From Christiangramia oceanisediminis (GTDB lineage: Bacteria > Bacteroidota > Bacteroidia > Flavobacteriales > Flavobacteriaceae): a stretch of 64,000 nt of DNA. Shown one piece after another: positions 44,954 through 54,704 of this stretch (position 1 is the first letter of the stretch; each line of letters opens with the position of its first letter). The stretch spans positions 682,001 through 746,000 of the forward strand of contig NZ_JANCNS010000001.1 of NCBI RefSeq assembly GCF_022570735.2. Reading direction: 5' to 3'. The position numbers were made by a program, and so were the translations under genes. The notes below the pieces were generated by a model. The model did not search any database. It saw only the letters and a list, made by a program, of their open reading frames with translations, and was not told where the DNA came from.

Positions 44954-46513
44954 ATGGATATAAAATCTGGAAGTGTGGACAAAGAATTAATTATCAGGTC
45001 CGAACCTTCTGCTGTAGATTTTGCCTTATTAAAAGATGGAAAACTTATTGAACTTAACAAAGAAGAAGACAGTAACCAGTTTAATGTTGGGGATATTTAT
45101 ATCGCCAAAATTAGAAAAGCTGTTCCCGGGTTAAATGCCGCGTTCGTAAACGTAGGATACGAGAAAGACGGATTCCTGCATTACCACGATCTGGGCCCCC
45201 AGGTATCTTCATTATTAAAGTTCATAAAACGTGTAAGCACAGGTAAACTCAAAGATTATTCTTTAAAGAATTTTCCTTTTGAAAAGGATATAGACAAAAA
45301 CGGCGCAATTGCCGATGTCTTAAAATCAAATCAGTCGCTACTGGTTCAAATCGTTAAAGAACCAATCTCAACCAAAGGCCCCAGGATAAGCTCCGAGCTT
45401 TCACTGCCGGGCAGGTACATCGTTCTGGTACCCTTCTCCAATCGCATTTCGGTCTCACAAAAGATCGAAAGCAAGGAAGAAAAGGAACGTTTGAAGAGAC
45501 TGGTAAAAAGCATTAGACCCAAAGGTTTTGGGATTATTGTAAGAACCGTAGCCGAAGGCAAAAAAGTAGCAGAACTGGACAGAGATCTCCAAAATTTAGT
45601 AGGTCGCTGGACAGCCATGTGTAAAAAACTGTATAAACCGCATCACCCATCAAAAGTACTGGGAGAATTGAACAGGGCATCGTCCCTGTTAAGAGACATT
45701 TTCAATGACTCGTTTACTTCTATTTGCGTTGATGACGAAACGCTTTATACTCAAATCAAAGATTACGTGAGCGAGATCGCTCCAGAAAAAGAATCAATCG
45801 TAAAACTGCATCAATCCAACCAACCCATTTTCGAGAAGAACGGTATCGAAAGACAGATAAAAACTTCCTTTGGGCGCACCGTATCCATGAGTAAAGGCGC
45901 CTACCTGGTCATAGAGCATACAGAAGCCATGCACGTCATAGACGTGAACAGCGGGAACCGCTCGAATAAATCCAAAAACCAGGAAGATACCGCACTGGAG
46001 GTGAATATGATTAGTGCTACCGAAATTGCCCGCCAGTTACGACTACGTGACATGGGAGGCATTATCGTGATAGACTTCATTGACATGAATAGAGCCGAAA
46101 ACCGTAAGAAGCTCTACGATCACCTTAGAAAGGAAATGAGTGATGACCGCGCAAAACACAAGATTTTGCCACCAAGTAAATTTGGATTAGTTCAGATAAC
46201 GAGACAGCGCGTAAGGCCAGAGATGAACATCAAAACCCGGGAGGAAAACCCAAACGGAAATGGTGAAATTGAAGCACCCATTAGTGTGGTGAACAAGATC
46301 AAGGCTGACCTTGAAAAACTGATCAAAAAAGACCATAAAAAGATCACGCTTAGCGCGCATCCATTTATTGCCGCCTTTTTAACTAAAGGCTTTCCATCGC
46401 CCCGATCAAAGTGGTTTGTAGACCACAAACGTTGGGTGAAAATTTTACCTAGAGATGCTTACACGTATTTAGAGTACCACTTTCACGATAAAGACGGGAA
46501 AGTGATCAAATAG
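44954..46513 (+). CDS. rng: Ribonuclease G/E family endoribonuclease
   Basis: A 519-residue RNase G. An N-terminal S1 domain (about 40-125, GDIYIAKIRKAVPGLNAAFV) is followed by the catalytic region with the metal-binding DVNSG near 329 and VIDFIDM near 370. The length fits RNase G (no long C-terminal scaffold as in RNase E). It processes rRNA and mRNA. A terminator follows directly. Confidence 0.93.
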   Translation: MDIKSGSVDKELIIRSEPSAVDFALLKDGKLIELNKEEDSNQFNVGDIYIAKIRKAVPGLNAAFVNVGYEKDGFLHYHDLGPQVSSLLKFIKRVSTGKLKDYSLKNFPFEKDIDKNGAIADVLKSNQSLLVQIVKEPISTKGPRISSELSLPGRYIVLVPFSNRISVSQKIESKEEKERLKRLVKSIRPKGFGIIVRTVAEGKKVAELDRDLQNLVGRWTAMCKKLYKPHHPSKVLGELNRASSLLRDIFNDSFTSICVDDETLYTQIKDYVSEIAPEKESIVKLHQSNQPIFEKNGIERQIKTSFGRTVSMSKGAYLVIEHTEAMHVIDVNSGNRSNKSKNQEDTALEVNMISATEIARQLRLRDMGGIIVIDFIDMNRAENRKKLYDHLRKEMSDDRAKHKILPPSKFGLVQITRQRVRPEMNIKTREENPNGNGEIEAPISVVNKIKADLEKLIKKDHKKITLSAHPFIAAFLTKGFPSPRSKWFVDHKRWVKILPRDAYTYLEYHFHDKDGKVIK

Positions 46514-46550
46514 AAAAAACGCCTTTCAAGCAATTGTAAGGCGTTTTTTT
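46514..46550 (+). terminator. Terminator after RNase G
   Basis: AAAAAACGCCTT (46514-46525) and AAGGCGTTTTTTT (46538-46550) form a 10+ bp stem and T-run directly after the stop codon. Confidence 0.87.
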
Positions 46551-46618
46551 ATGGAATAAAGTCAATAAAACTTCTATCCCTGGGAATCAAAGACAGTCCT
46601 GCTTTTTCCCTGCAACCA

Positions 46619-48037
46619 TTAAGGCTGTATCTTCTTTACATAATTATTATGCCTTTTTAACCGGACAACCTTTCCATTATCATCCCTTTCAAATTCCACA
46701 TATTCACCCAGTTCCTCATCATCCCTCAGCCTTCTAAACCTATCTCCCTCAACATGTTTAAAAATGCTCATTCCTGTGGAAGCATTATCAGTTGGCAAAT
46801 TAATACTAACCAGCTTATCGCCCCATGTACCAATATACATCTCATGGCTCCAGGGTCTCAGGTCATAATATCCTGTATAATCTTCCAGATTCACTTTGGT
46901 AGTAGCAGTGGAATCTTTTTTTGGTTTTTTCGATAATAACGCATGCATCCCGCGAATATATTTCCCAGGATTTTCACCCCCGGCATTGATCATCACAACA
47001 TAAGCCATTTTGGTTTTCGGGTTTAACAGAATAGAAGTTCGATACCCAGGACAGCTTCCCCCATGGCCTACCCATTTACTTCCATCAGGACCTTTGGATA
47101 CCGAAAATCCAAGCCCCCAGGTATGGTCGAAATCGGGGTCGGTCCAGTGTACGTTTTGCATATATTCTAAAGTTGAAGACTTCAGTATCTCTGTTTTTGT
47201 GGTGTCCAAAAGTCGGAACTGCCACATGGCAAATTTCGCCAGGTCCTCAACGGTAGAAGAATAACCGGCAGCCGGCTTTATTCCCCGGGCCTGGAAAAAA
47301 TTAACCCGATCCCGTTCGCCGGAACGGCCTTCAGGAGTATAGCCAATAGCCAGTTGTTTTCCATAAAGTTCTTCAGGAAGTTCAGTTCTTGTATCATTCA
47401 GCTTAAGCGGATTGATGATATTTTCCATCACGTATTCGTCATAAGACATGCCTGAAACCTCTGCAACCACCTCTCCCAGCAGCGTAAGCCCAAGATTACT
47501 GTACTGAAAGTATTTAGAAGAAGGATATAGTGTTTCCTGGCTTTTCAGATTTTCATCAATTTCCTGTTGTTGCGGAAATGGAAAGTCCGGCGCCGTCCAG
47601 TAAGGAAAGTTGGCTTCCCTGGGCAGGCCCGATGAATGGGTTAACAAAGATCTAATCGTGATTGGCCAGCTGTCTTCAAATTGCTGTTGCAGATCATAAT
47701 TGGGAAGTATATCCTCGATCTTATCGTCCAGCCTTAATTTCCCTTCCTCTACCAGCTTCATGACTGCCACAGAAGTAAAGAGCTTGGAAATAGAACAAAT
47801 ACTGCAGATCGTTTCGGGTTTGGCTTCTACACCTTCTTCTATATTTGCCATACCATAGGCCCCCTTCCAGATGATCTCCTGGTCTTTGACAATGGCAGCG
47901 GTAATGGCAGGCAGATTTTCATAATCCTGTTGAGCACTCAGCCAGGCTTCTATAAGCTGAATGGCCTCTTTATTTTCAGACTGGGCATGTACGAGTAAAC
48001 CTGTAAACAGGAATACGGTCACTAAAATTCTTTTCAT
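46619..48037 (-). CDS. Serine hydrolase, class C beta-lactamase/penicillin-binding-like
   Basis: A 472-residue exported protein (signal to about 19, LLVHAQ). The active-site SxxK is S82-I-S-K85 in CSICSISKLF, the second motif YSN lies near 180 in YFQYSNLGLTLLG, and HGG in VGHGGSCPGY near 320 fills the third. These fit class C-like serine hydrolases, many of which are D-amino-peptidases or esterases rather than beta-lactamases. A C-terminal beta domain (about 385-472) is present. No partner genes. Confidence 0.88.
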   Translation of the reverse strand: MKRILVTVFLFTGLLVHAQSENKEAIQLIEAWLSAQQDYENLPAITAAIVKDQEIIWKGAYGMANIEEGVEAKPETICSICSISKLFTSVAVMKLVEEGKLRLDDKIEDILPNYDLQQQFEDSWPITIRSLLTHSSGLPREANFPYWTAPDFPFPQQQEIDENLKSQETLYPSSKYFQYSNLGLTLLGEVVAEVSGMSYDEYVMENIINPLKLNDTRTELPEELYGKQLAIGYTPEGRSGERDRVNFFQARGIKPAAGYSSTVEDLAKFAMWQFRLLDTTKTEILKSSTLEYMQNVHWTDPDFDHTWGLGFSVSKGPDGSKWVGHGGSCPGYRTSILLNPKTKMAYVVMINAGGENPGKYIRGMHALLSKKPKKDSTATTKVNLEDYTGYYDLRPWSHEMYIGTWGDKLVSINLPTDNASTGMSIFKHVEGDRFRRLRDDEELGEYVEFERDDNGKVVRLKRHNNYVKKIQP

Positions 48038-48119
48038 ATTATATGGTTTTTGACTAGGGATTTCCTCTAAAAATAATACTTTTCCGAAGTTCGCAAATAA
48101 AGCTGGATTTTAAATTAGC

Positions 48120-48602
48120 ATGAGAGCACCCGAAAAAAGATCCTATACCGTTGAAGAGGCCATGCAAAAGCTGATGCACTTTTGTGCTTACAGGGATCGA
48201 TCTCAGAAGGAAGTTGAAGATAAACTTATACAGATGAATATGATCCCGGCTGCCAGGGAAAAGATCATCATCAAACTCATGGAAGATAAATTCCTGAATG
48301 AAGAGCGATTCGCCAGGAGCTTCGTACGAGGTAAGTTCAGGATGAAAAAATGGGGAAAGATCAAGATCACCCAGGAATTAAGAAAACGGGAAATTTCTGC
48401 CCCACTTATTAAAACAGGCCTTTCCGAGATCGATCAAAAAGTTTACCTGGAAACTTTATATGAACTTGCTGAAAGAAAGCTGGAAAAGATCAAGGAACCA
48501 AACGATTTTAAGCGAAAAAAGAAACTAGCCGATCACTTATTAAGAAAAGGCTACGAAAGTCAATTGGTTTTCGACTGTGTGAACGACCTCATCACAGACT
48601 GA
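48120..48602 (+). CDS. recX: Regulatory protein RecX
   Basis: A 160-residue three-helix-repeat protein: TVEEAMQKLMHFCAYRDRSQ, then EERFARSFVRGKFRMKKWGK and a C-terminal repeat. RecX modulates RecA filament activity. Its last 11 bases overlap the end of the convergent JmjC-like gene. Confidence 0.9.
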   Translation: MRAPEKRSYTVEEAMQKLMHFCAYRDRSQKEVEDKLIQMNMIPAAREKIIIKLMEDKFLNEERFARSFVRGKFRMKKWGKIKITQELRKREISAPLIKTGLSEIDQKVYLETLYELAERKLEKIKEPNDFKRKKKLADHLLRKGYESQLVFDCVNDLITD

Positions 48603-49458
48603 TATCGTGCTTTTTATGGGTTCTCTTTACGGCCTGCTCGTTCTTATAATCTATCCACTTCTGACCTCTAATTTTTCGCATATAATTATCAAAATGACGC
48701 ATAAAAATAAGGTTATAAACGGCCTTTGAAAAATTAGTGAGCGTTCGTGGAGTTGCCCTTAGGCTCATCGAAAACCCTGGACTTAGATAGGTCATCTGGT
48801 GCCAGTATCCTTCAGGCATGTAGAGACATTCGCCATGATTCAATTCAGTAATATATCCCCTGGCTTTTTTCAGAACAGGAAATTTCTCATAATCAGGCTC
48901 ATTGAAATCGATATCCTCCCGCGAGATCAGTGCATGCGGAACCTTATAAAGATTCTCGCTCTGGCCTGGCGGAAATAATATACACTGCTTCTTTCCGTGG
49001 AAATGGAAGTGAAGAATATTTGCATAATCGATGTCGTAATGCATAAAAACCCTGGAATTCTCACCTCCAAAGAATAGCATTGGTAATTGTTTTAGGAATC
49101 GCAGGCCAATATCCGGAAACTGGAAATCATCCTGGAAAGCCGGCACCTCCTTCATTAAATTATACAGAAAAATGCGGTAGTTCGTAGGTCCTTTTTTAAG
49201 AAGCTCGATATAATCGGCCATTTTCATCTCGGCATGAGCCTGATTGAATTTATATTCTGAAGAAATTGGCCTGTCATCATAAAGTGGAACTTTCCTATCC
49301 CCGGCGATCCTGGAGACATAGTTGAGATCCCATTTATGATAAGCCGGCCAGTCCTCGATAAGCCTTTCGATAACTACCGGCTTTTGAGGTTGTACAAAAT
49401 CTCTCTTAAAAGCCTCTTTCGAAATATTCCTGATTCTTGGTATGGGTTCCAGTTTCAT
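48592..49458 (-). CDS. Cupin/JmjC-like dioxygenase family protein A
   Basis: A 288-residue cupin_8/JmjC-fold protein. The iron-binding triad is H140-x-D142 (FMHYDIDYAN) and H220 (PEGYWHQ). Conserved RNISKEAFKRDFVQPQKPVVI at the start (read here as the two short blocks NISKEAFKRDF and QKPVVIE) and GENSRVFMHYD show the family to which FIH-type protein hydroxylases belong. It likely hydroxylates a protein or RNA using 2-oxoglutarate and Fe(II); substrate unknown. It is a close paralogue of the next gene, 7 bp apart, and lies at the end of the biotin-gene run. Confidence 0.85.
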   Translation of the reverse strand: MKLEPIPRIRNISKEAFKRDFVQPQKPVVIERLIEDWPAYHKWDLNYVSRIAGDRKVPLYDDRPISSEYKFNQAHAEMKMADYIELLKKGPTNYRIFLYNLMKEVPAFQDDFQFPDIGLRFLKQLPMLFFGGENSRVFMHYDIDYANILHFHFHGKKQCILFPPGQSENLYKVPHALISREDIDFNEPDYEKFPVLKKARGYITELNHGECLYMPEGYWHQMTYLSPGFSMSLRATPRTLTNFSKAVYNLIFMRHFDNYMRKIRGQKWIDYKNEQAVKRTHKKHDISL

Positions 49459-49465
49459 GACAACA

Positions 49466-50335
49466 TTATTCTATTCCTGCATTCCTGTGTGTTCGCCTGA
49501 TAGCGAGTTCATTTTTATAATCTATCCATTCCTGTCCCTTCATCTTTCGCATAAGGTTATCATAATTCCTTACGAACAAAAGGTTATTTAGAACCTCGGC
49601 GATCTTGCCAGGTGAACGTGGCAGCGATCTTAGGGTCAAGGACAAACTAGGAGTCTCGTATTTTATAAAATGCCACCATTCGCTTGGAATATATAAACAC
49701 TCTCCATGCTTCAAACGGGTTTCAAAACCTTTTGCCTGCGCAAGCGCCGGATATTTTTCCAGGTCTGGATCATCCATATCGATGATTTCCATGCTCACGA
49801 TGGAATAAGGCACTTTATATAACAAACCTGTTTCACTGGGAGGATATAAAATTATCCGCTTTTCACCAACAAAATTGAAATGGAAATTATTGGCCAGGTC
49901 CATGTCATAATGCATCACTACCCTGGACCCCTCACCACCTACAAACAGAACAGGTAATTTTTTGAAGAATTTAACCCCCAGGTCTGGATACTTAAAGTCT
50001 GAAACCAGCTCAGGACAATTTTGCAGGAGGTTAAAGAAGAACATTCTCAGGTCGGTAGGACCTTTCTGAAGGATATCGATATATTCCCTGAAAGGCCGCT
50101 TCATAGCCGGGCCATGGGAATTTTCCCTCCCTTTTGCCGGTTTCCCATCGTAAAGCGGCACCACTATCCCGCCAGCCTTCTTGCGGAAATAATCAAAATC
50201 CCACTTTTCCAAAGCCGGCCACTCACTGGTGAGATCCTCAATGATCACCGGCTTTTTGGGATGGAAATACTCCCTGAGGAAATCTTCTTTTGAAAGATCT
50301 CTCCTTCTGGGAATATTTTGAAGATCCAGTTTCAA
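49466..50335 (-). CDS. Cupin/JmjC-like dioxygenase family protein B
   Basis: A 289-residue paralogue of the preceding gene. The triad is H142-x-D144 (VMHYDMDLAN) and H222 (SEWWHF), complete as in active enzymes. The two copies align throughout, with the same ends (ALRRTHRN/AVKRTHKK-type), so they arose by duplication. The gene starts 19 bp after the bioB stop, which makes co-transcription with bioB likely. Substrate unknown. Confidence 0.85.
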   Translation of the reverse strand: MKLDLQNIPRRRDLSKEDFLREYFHPKKPVIIEDLTSEWPALEKWDFDYFRKKAGGIVVPLYDGKPAKGRENSHGPAMKRPFREYIDILQKGPTDLRMFFFNLLQNCPELVSDFKYPDLGVKFFKKLPVLFVGGEGSRVVMHYDMDLANNFHFNFVGEKRIILYPPSETGLLYKVPYSIVSMEIIDMDDPDLEKYPALAQAKGFETRLKHGECLYIPSEWWHFIKYETPSLSLTLRSLPRSPGKIAEVLNNLLFVRNYDNLMRKMKGQEWIDYKNELAIRRTHRNAGIE

Positions 50336-50354
50336 TATTTTTAAGGATTACGAA

Positions 50355-51446
50355 CTATGCCTTTGTTTTTGCCTTTTGCTGGGCTTCCAGGTTCCTGTCT
50401 ATCTTATGTCCAGGCCTGCTCCATTTTGGTTTTTCTCCCTGAGCCTGGAATTTAGAATTTTGGGCATCCACACTTTCCGGTTGTGATTTCTTCACAAAAG
50501 GTTTCTGCGGATTTAGCCCCAGCATTTTGAACATTTCCATGTCCTCACTAACATCAGGGTTTGGAGTGGTTAAAAGTTTGTCCCCGGCGAAGATCGAATT
50601 GGCCCCGGCGAAAAAGCACATGGCCTGTCCTTCCCTGCTCATTTGGGTACGTCCTGCTGAAAGTCTTACCTGGGTTTCCGGCATTACGATTCGGGTTGTC
50701 GCAACCATTCTAATCATGTCCCAGATAGGAACTGGTTTTTGCTCTTCAAGAGGAGTTCCTTCAACGGGCACCAGGGCATTGATCGGTACAGATTCCGGCT
50801 GTGGATTCAAGGTGGAAAGCGCTACCAGCATTCCTGCACGATCGGCTTCGCTCTCACCCATTCCAATAATTCCACCGCTGCAAACGGTAACATTGGTCTT
50901 TCTTACATTTCCAATGGTGTCCAGCCTGTCCTGGTAACCGCGTGTCGAGATTACTTCCTTATAATATTCTTCTGAAGAATCCAGGTTATGGTTATAGGCA
51001 TAAAGGCCGGCTTCAGCCAGTCTTTGAGCCTGGTTCTCGGTAAGCATTCCAAGGGTACAGCAAACTTCCATATCCAGTTTGTTGATGGTTCTTACCATCT
51101 CTAGTACATTATCGAATTCCTCACCGTCCTTTACATTTCTCCATGCAGCACCCATACATACACGTGAACTCCCGGAAGCCTTGGCACGTAATGCCTGCGC
51201 TTTTACCTGGTTAATGCTCATCAGGTCGTTTCCTTCAAGGTCGGTATGGTATCTTGCCGCCTGTGGGCAATAGCCGCAGTCTTCAGGACAACCTCCTGTT
51301 TTTATGGATAACAGGGTAGAAACCTGTACGGTATTAGGATCGTGATGTTGACGGTGAATAGTAGCTGCTTCGTAAAGCAACTCCATGAACGGTTTATTAT
51401 AAATCTCCAGGATCTCTTCTTTGGTCCAGTCGTGTCTAAGTGCCAT
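50355..51446 (-). CDS. bioB: Biotin synthase BioB
   Basis: A 363-residue radical SAM enzyme with C53-x3-C57-x2-C60 (CPEDCGYC) and the family block YNHNLDSSEEYYKEVI. It inserts sulphur into dethiobiotin. The last 40 residues, low complexity and basic, extend beyond the usual 320-345 length. A TATTTTTG -7-like box (complement of 51464-51471) lies 18 bp upstream, without a clear -33 partner. Confidence 0.95.
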   Translation of the reverse strand: MALRHDWTKEEILEIYNKPFMELLYEAATIHRQHHDPNTVQVSTLLSIKTGGCPEDCGYCPQAARYHTDLEGNDLMSINQVKAQALRAKASGSSRVCMGAAWRNVKDGEEFDNVLEMVRTINKLDMEVCCTLGMLTENQAQRLAEAGLYAYNHNLDSSEEYYKEVISTRGYQDRLDTIGNVRKTNVTVCSGGIIGMGESEADRAGMLVALSTLNPQPESVPINALVPVEGTPLEEQKPVPIWDMIRMVATTRIVMPETQVRLSAGRTQMSREGQAMCFFAGANSIFAGDKLLTTPNPDVSEDMEMFKMLGLNPQKPFVKKSQPESVDAQNSKFQAQGEKPKWSRPGHKIDRNLEAQQKAKTKA

Positions 51447-51530
51447 AAAATTGATTTGTATTCAAAAATAAAGAAAACTGGGCTTTCTAGGGCCCGGCAA
51501 TGCAATATTTATAAACTTGAAAATTAACAA

Positions 51531-52685
51531 TTAGTTTCTTCTTACCAGGATGGAAACTGCATTTCCTCCAAACCCAACAGAATTCACGAGAATCCTGTTA
51601 AACTTTTCAGGTATTTTTTGAAATTCAGAAAACGGAACGGGCAGAAATTGCTGGTGCTCCAGCATCATCATAGCCATTTGCAGGCTCCAGATCCCAGAAG
51701 CGGCAAAACTATGACCTACCTTCCATTTATTGCTGGTCATTGCAGGCAAATTGTTTCCGAACACTTTCTTTATGGCATTCACTTCGGCCTGGTCCCCGCC
51801 AATAGTACCGGGAGCATGCATAACCACCGCATCTACTTCCTCCACTCGTGCCGAACTCATTGCCATTTTCATGGATTTCTGCAGACATTTTCCATTTTTG
51901 GAAAGCGACGCGCCATGTTTCAGTTTTTCATTGGCATAGCCAATCCCTTCAATTAAAACACGGGCATTTTCCTGAATCCCTTCTTCCAGCAACACCAATC
52001 CGGCACCCTCACCTAAAAGCATGGTATTCCTGTCCTTTTTCATATCCAGGGAACGACATGGAAAATCCAGCTTTTCGTTTGCATAGATCTTCATTGCCCG
52101 CATCTGAGCGAGGGTAAAACCGGTAAGCGGAGCTTCGCTTCCACCGGCGATAAATGAATTCGCCATTCCGCTCTGCAACCAGGCAACCGCGTTAAGGATT
52201 GAATGCATGCCGGTAGAACAGGTGACCGAATGTGAAAATTCTGGTCCGTTTACCTGAAGATCCTGGGCTACCCAGGATGAAATATTTCCAAGAGTGGTTG
52301 TTGGTGAAGAATAGGTTGAAGTCTTCCCGGTTTTGATATATTCTGAATGGTATTTTTCGAACAGACCGGTAGCTCCACGGCTGCTTCCCAGGTTGATCCC
52401 GGTTGAGTTATCTTCCAGTTTCAGCTTGGAAGCCAGCTTGCGACCAGCGATGATGCCGAATAATACAGAATCGTCCAGATTCCGGTACTTGGAATTGTCA
52501 TCCCTTAGTTTCAATGCTTCCTTTTTGAGTTTTTCAGGAAGGGAACCAACAAGACTTTTATCCCCTTCCACCTCAACTTCAGAAATGAAATGCTTTTCTG
52601 AATGATACTTTTCCCAAATTTCGGTGTCTGAACTTCCCAGGGGAGAGATCGTAGCGATCGATTTAATGGATACCGGATTCTTCAA
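51531..52685 (-). CDS. Beta-ketoacyl synthase (FabB/F-like) in the biotin cluster
   Basis: A 384-residue thiolase-fold condensing enzyme. Catalytic residues are visible: C156 in SVTCSTGMH, H290 in VMHAPGT and H325 in WKVGHSFAASG, with K320. The two His motifs differ from the usual HGTGT and GHxxGAAG forms, so it is a divergent subfamily rather than the housekeeping FabF. Its place between bioB and bioA suggests it helps form the pimeloyl chain. A TATTTTTG box lies just upstream (complement of 52702-52709). Function in biotin synthesis is inference. Confidence 0.82.
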   Translation of the reverse strand: MKNPVSIKSIATISPLGSSDTEIWEKYHSEKHFISEVEVEGDKSLVGSLPEKLKKEALKLRDDNSKYRNLDDSVLFGIIAGRKLASKLKLEDNSTGINLGSSRGATGLFEKYHSEYIKTGKTSTYSSPTTTLGNISSWVAQDLQVNGPEFSHSVTCSTGMHSILNAVAWLQSGMANSFIAGGSEAPLTGFTLAQMRAMKIYANEKLDFPCRSLDMKKDRNTMLLGEGAGLVLLEEGIQENARVLIEGIGYANEKLKHGASLSKNGKCLQKSMKMAMSSARVEEVDAVVMHAPGTIGGDQAEVNAIKKVFGNNLPAMTSNKWKVGHSFAASGIWSLQMAMMMLEHQQFLPVPFSEFQKIPEKFNRILVNSVGFGGNAVSILVRRN

Positions 52686-52701
52686 GCCTCGAATTTTTCA
52701 G

Positions 52702-52709
52702 CAAAAATA
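52702..52709 (-). promoter_or_regulatory. Candidate -7 promoter box for the ketoacyl-synthase gene
   Basis: The minus strand reads TATTTTTG, a TAnnTTTG match, with a near-miss TTTA about 20 bp further upstream. It would give a leader of about 10 bases. Confidence 0.35.
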
Positions 52710-52735
52710 AGATTGAAAAAGCTTCTGCCTAAATT

Positions 52736-53341
52736 TCAGGGTTTAAATTCTGTTTTTTCAGGCTCAAAATAGAGATGCCTGGTAGAAAGCATCTTTTGCT
52801 TTCCATTTGCGATTCGACCTATTTCCTGCTGCAGGCTCCTGCTTATAAGCTCCATAAGAGGCTGGGGAACTTCAGTAATTAACGGGAAAACCTGGCTCAA
52901 GGTTCTATCCCAGTCTTTATAACATCGTAAAATGTCATCTGGTTCTACTGTTTTTCTATCTACTCCCTCGTCTTCCGGAACAAAAGATTCAGACAGGTTC
53001 AAATATCCATAATCATCGGTAAGCTCTTCCCCGGGATGGATATCCCGAACGGCAACTTCGAAATTATAAGCGGTGGAAAGGCAACTGGATTTGAAGCTAT
53101 GGTTCACATATTTCGCGATATCCCAGCAAAGAATATATTCACCTTTCTGGTTTCTGAAGCTGTATTTTTCAAAATGCTCCCTGCTTAGCGGTTTGAAATG
53201 TTGGATCTGCTCTTCCCTGAAGACGCCATCCATCTCATCCTGAACCCAGGTTATACTACCCTTGGGGATCAGTTTTGTGGCTACAACGCCAAATCCCTTT
53301 TTATCATTTATCCATTCCAGCCTCGTATCAGGATGTATCAT
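52736..53341 (-). CDS. SET-domain protein
   Basis: A 201-residue protein with the SET fold: DKKGFGVVATKLIPKGSI (about 13-30), YVNHSF at 79-83 (the NHS SAM-binding motif) with C87, and EELTDDYGYLN at 105-115. Bacterial SET proteins can methylate lysines; many are uncharacterised. It lies between the ketoacyl synthase and bioA on the same strand (50 and 76 bp gaps). Its link to biotin synthesis is only by position. Confidence 0.85.
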   Translation of the reverse strand: MIHPDTRLEWINDKKGFGVVATKLIPKGSITWVQDEMDGVFREEQIQHFKPLSREHFEKYSFRNQKGEYILCWDIAKYVNHSFKSSCLSTAYNFEVAVRDIHPGEELTDDYGYLNLSESFVPEDEGVDRKTVEPDDILRCYKDWDRTLSQVFPLITEVPQPLMELISRSLQQEIGRIANGKQKMLSTRHLYFEPEKTEFKP

Positions 53342-53417
53342 ATGTATCGAATTAACCGATCTAAATTAGCTAAAAATCAGATTCGATTTTGATAAATTCC
53401 TGCTTACCTGAACTTTT

Positions 53418-54704
53418 TTAGAATTCTGAAATACAGGTCTCTATAGTGTTGTATACTATATTCAATTCGGCATCTGAGATCACATAAGGCGGCAGGATAT
53501 AAATGGTATTTCCAAGTGGTCTAAGAAAGACGCCCTTATCCATAAAGAATTTGAACAATTGATTTCGCAGGCTGCCATATCTATCGGTTTCTACGTTCAG
53601 CTCAAAAGCCATGATCACTCCCATAGAACGTACATTGCTCACTTTTGAATTCTCCTTCAGCTTTTCACAGAAATCTTTGTTCCTTCTTGAAATGTGACCG
53701 ATGTTTTGCTGAATCTCTTCTGAAATGAGCAACTCCAATCCGGCTAGGGCAGCAGCACAGGCCAGCGGATTGGCTGTATAAGTATGCCCGTGAAACAGTC
53801 CCTTTGCAAGCTCATCGGAATAAAAAGCATCATAGATCTTCTGGCTGCAGGAGGTAAGCCCCATGGGTAATAATCCTGCAGTAAGCGCTTTGGACATACA
53901 GATGATATCGGGCTTTTCCTCGATATGATCTGAAGCGAAAAATTTTCCGGTTTTTCCGAAGCCGGTCATCACCTCATCAGCCACCAGGATAATATCATGC
54001 TCCCGGCAAGTTTTCAGGATGGAATTCAGGCCATCAATATCATGAAATTTCATTGCAGCAGCACCCTGGATAAGGGGCTCGTAAATAAACCCGGCAATGG
54101 AATGATCTGCGATTCTTTTTTTCAGGATCTGTAAAACTTCATCATTGTTCTCCCCATTGGGCACCGGGATTCGTTCAACCCTTATAAAATGATCTTCGAA
54201 AGCTCCATTATAAACCGACAATCCTGAAACCGACATGGCTCCAAAAGTATCACCGTGAAATCCTTCTTCAAAAGCCAGCATCACCTTGCGATCATTTCCC
54301 AGGTTATGATGATACTGCAGCGCCATTTTGATCCCGATCTCGGTAGCCGTGGAACCATTGTCGTTAAAGAATAATTTTTGCTGATTTTCGGGTAACACTT
54401 TCATCAAGGCTTCTGAAAGCTCTATGGCAGGTTGATGCGTAAACCCACTAAAGACCACCTGGTCCAGTTGTGTCATTTGTGCTGCTACCTTTTCTGTGAT
54501 ATATGGGTTGCAATGACCATACACAGCCGTATACCAGGAAGAAATCGCGTCTATATATTCCTTTCCCTGGTCATCGGTAAGCGTACAGCCTTTTGCCTGG
54601 ATTATTGGTAACATATCAGCACTGGTCTTGTGCTGGGTAAGCGGGTGCCACAAATGTTTTTTATCTCTTTCTGTTAAATCGCTCTTTTCAACTATATCTC
54701 GCAT
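53418..54704 (-). CDS. bioA: Adenosylmethionine-8-amino-7-oxononanoate aminotransferase BioA
   Basis: A 428-residue class III aminotransferase. PLP-binding features are D243 (VADEVMTGFG) and K272 (CMSKALTAGLLP); HLWHPLTQHKT at the start is the BioA hallmark. It makes DAPA from KAPA using SAM as amino donor. Its first bases overlap the end of bioD by 13 bp. Confidence 0.95.
   Translation of the reverse strand: MRDIVEKSDLTERDKKHLWHPLTQHKTSADMLPIIQAKGCTLTDDQGKEYIDAISSWYTAVYGHCNPYITEKVAAQMTQLDQVVFSGFTHQPAIELSEALMKVLPENQQKLFFNDNGSTATEIGIKMALQYHHNLGNDRKVMLAFEEGFHGDTFGAMSVSGLSVYNGAFEDHFIRVERIPVPNGENNDEVLQILKKRIADHSIAGFIYEPLIQGAAAMKFHDIDGLNSILKTCREHDIILVADEVMTGFGKTGKFFASDHIEEKPDIICMSKALTAGLLPMGLTSCSQKIYDAFYSDELAKGLFHGHTYTANPLACAAALAGLELLISEEIQQNIGHISRRNKDFCEKLKENSKVSNVRSMGVIMAFELNVETDRYGSLRNQLFKFFMDKGVFLRPLGNTIYILPPYVISDAELNIVYNTIETCISEF

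Noticed and set aside
51447-51530. Riboswitch or BirA operator before bioB
   Set aside because: Only 84 bp without a stable multi-stem structure, and no TTGTAAACC-type BirA palindrome.
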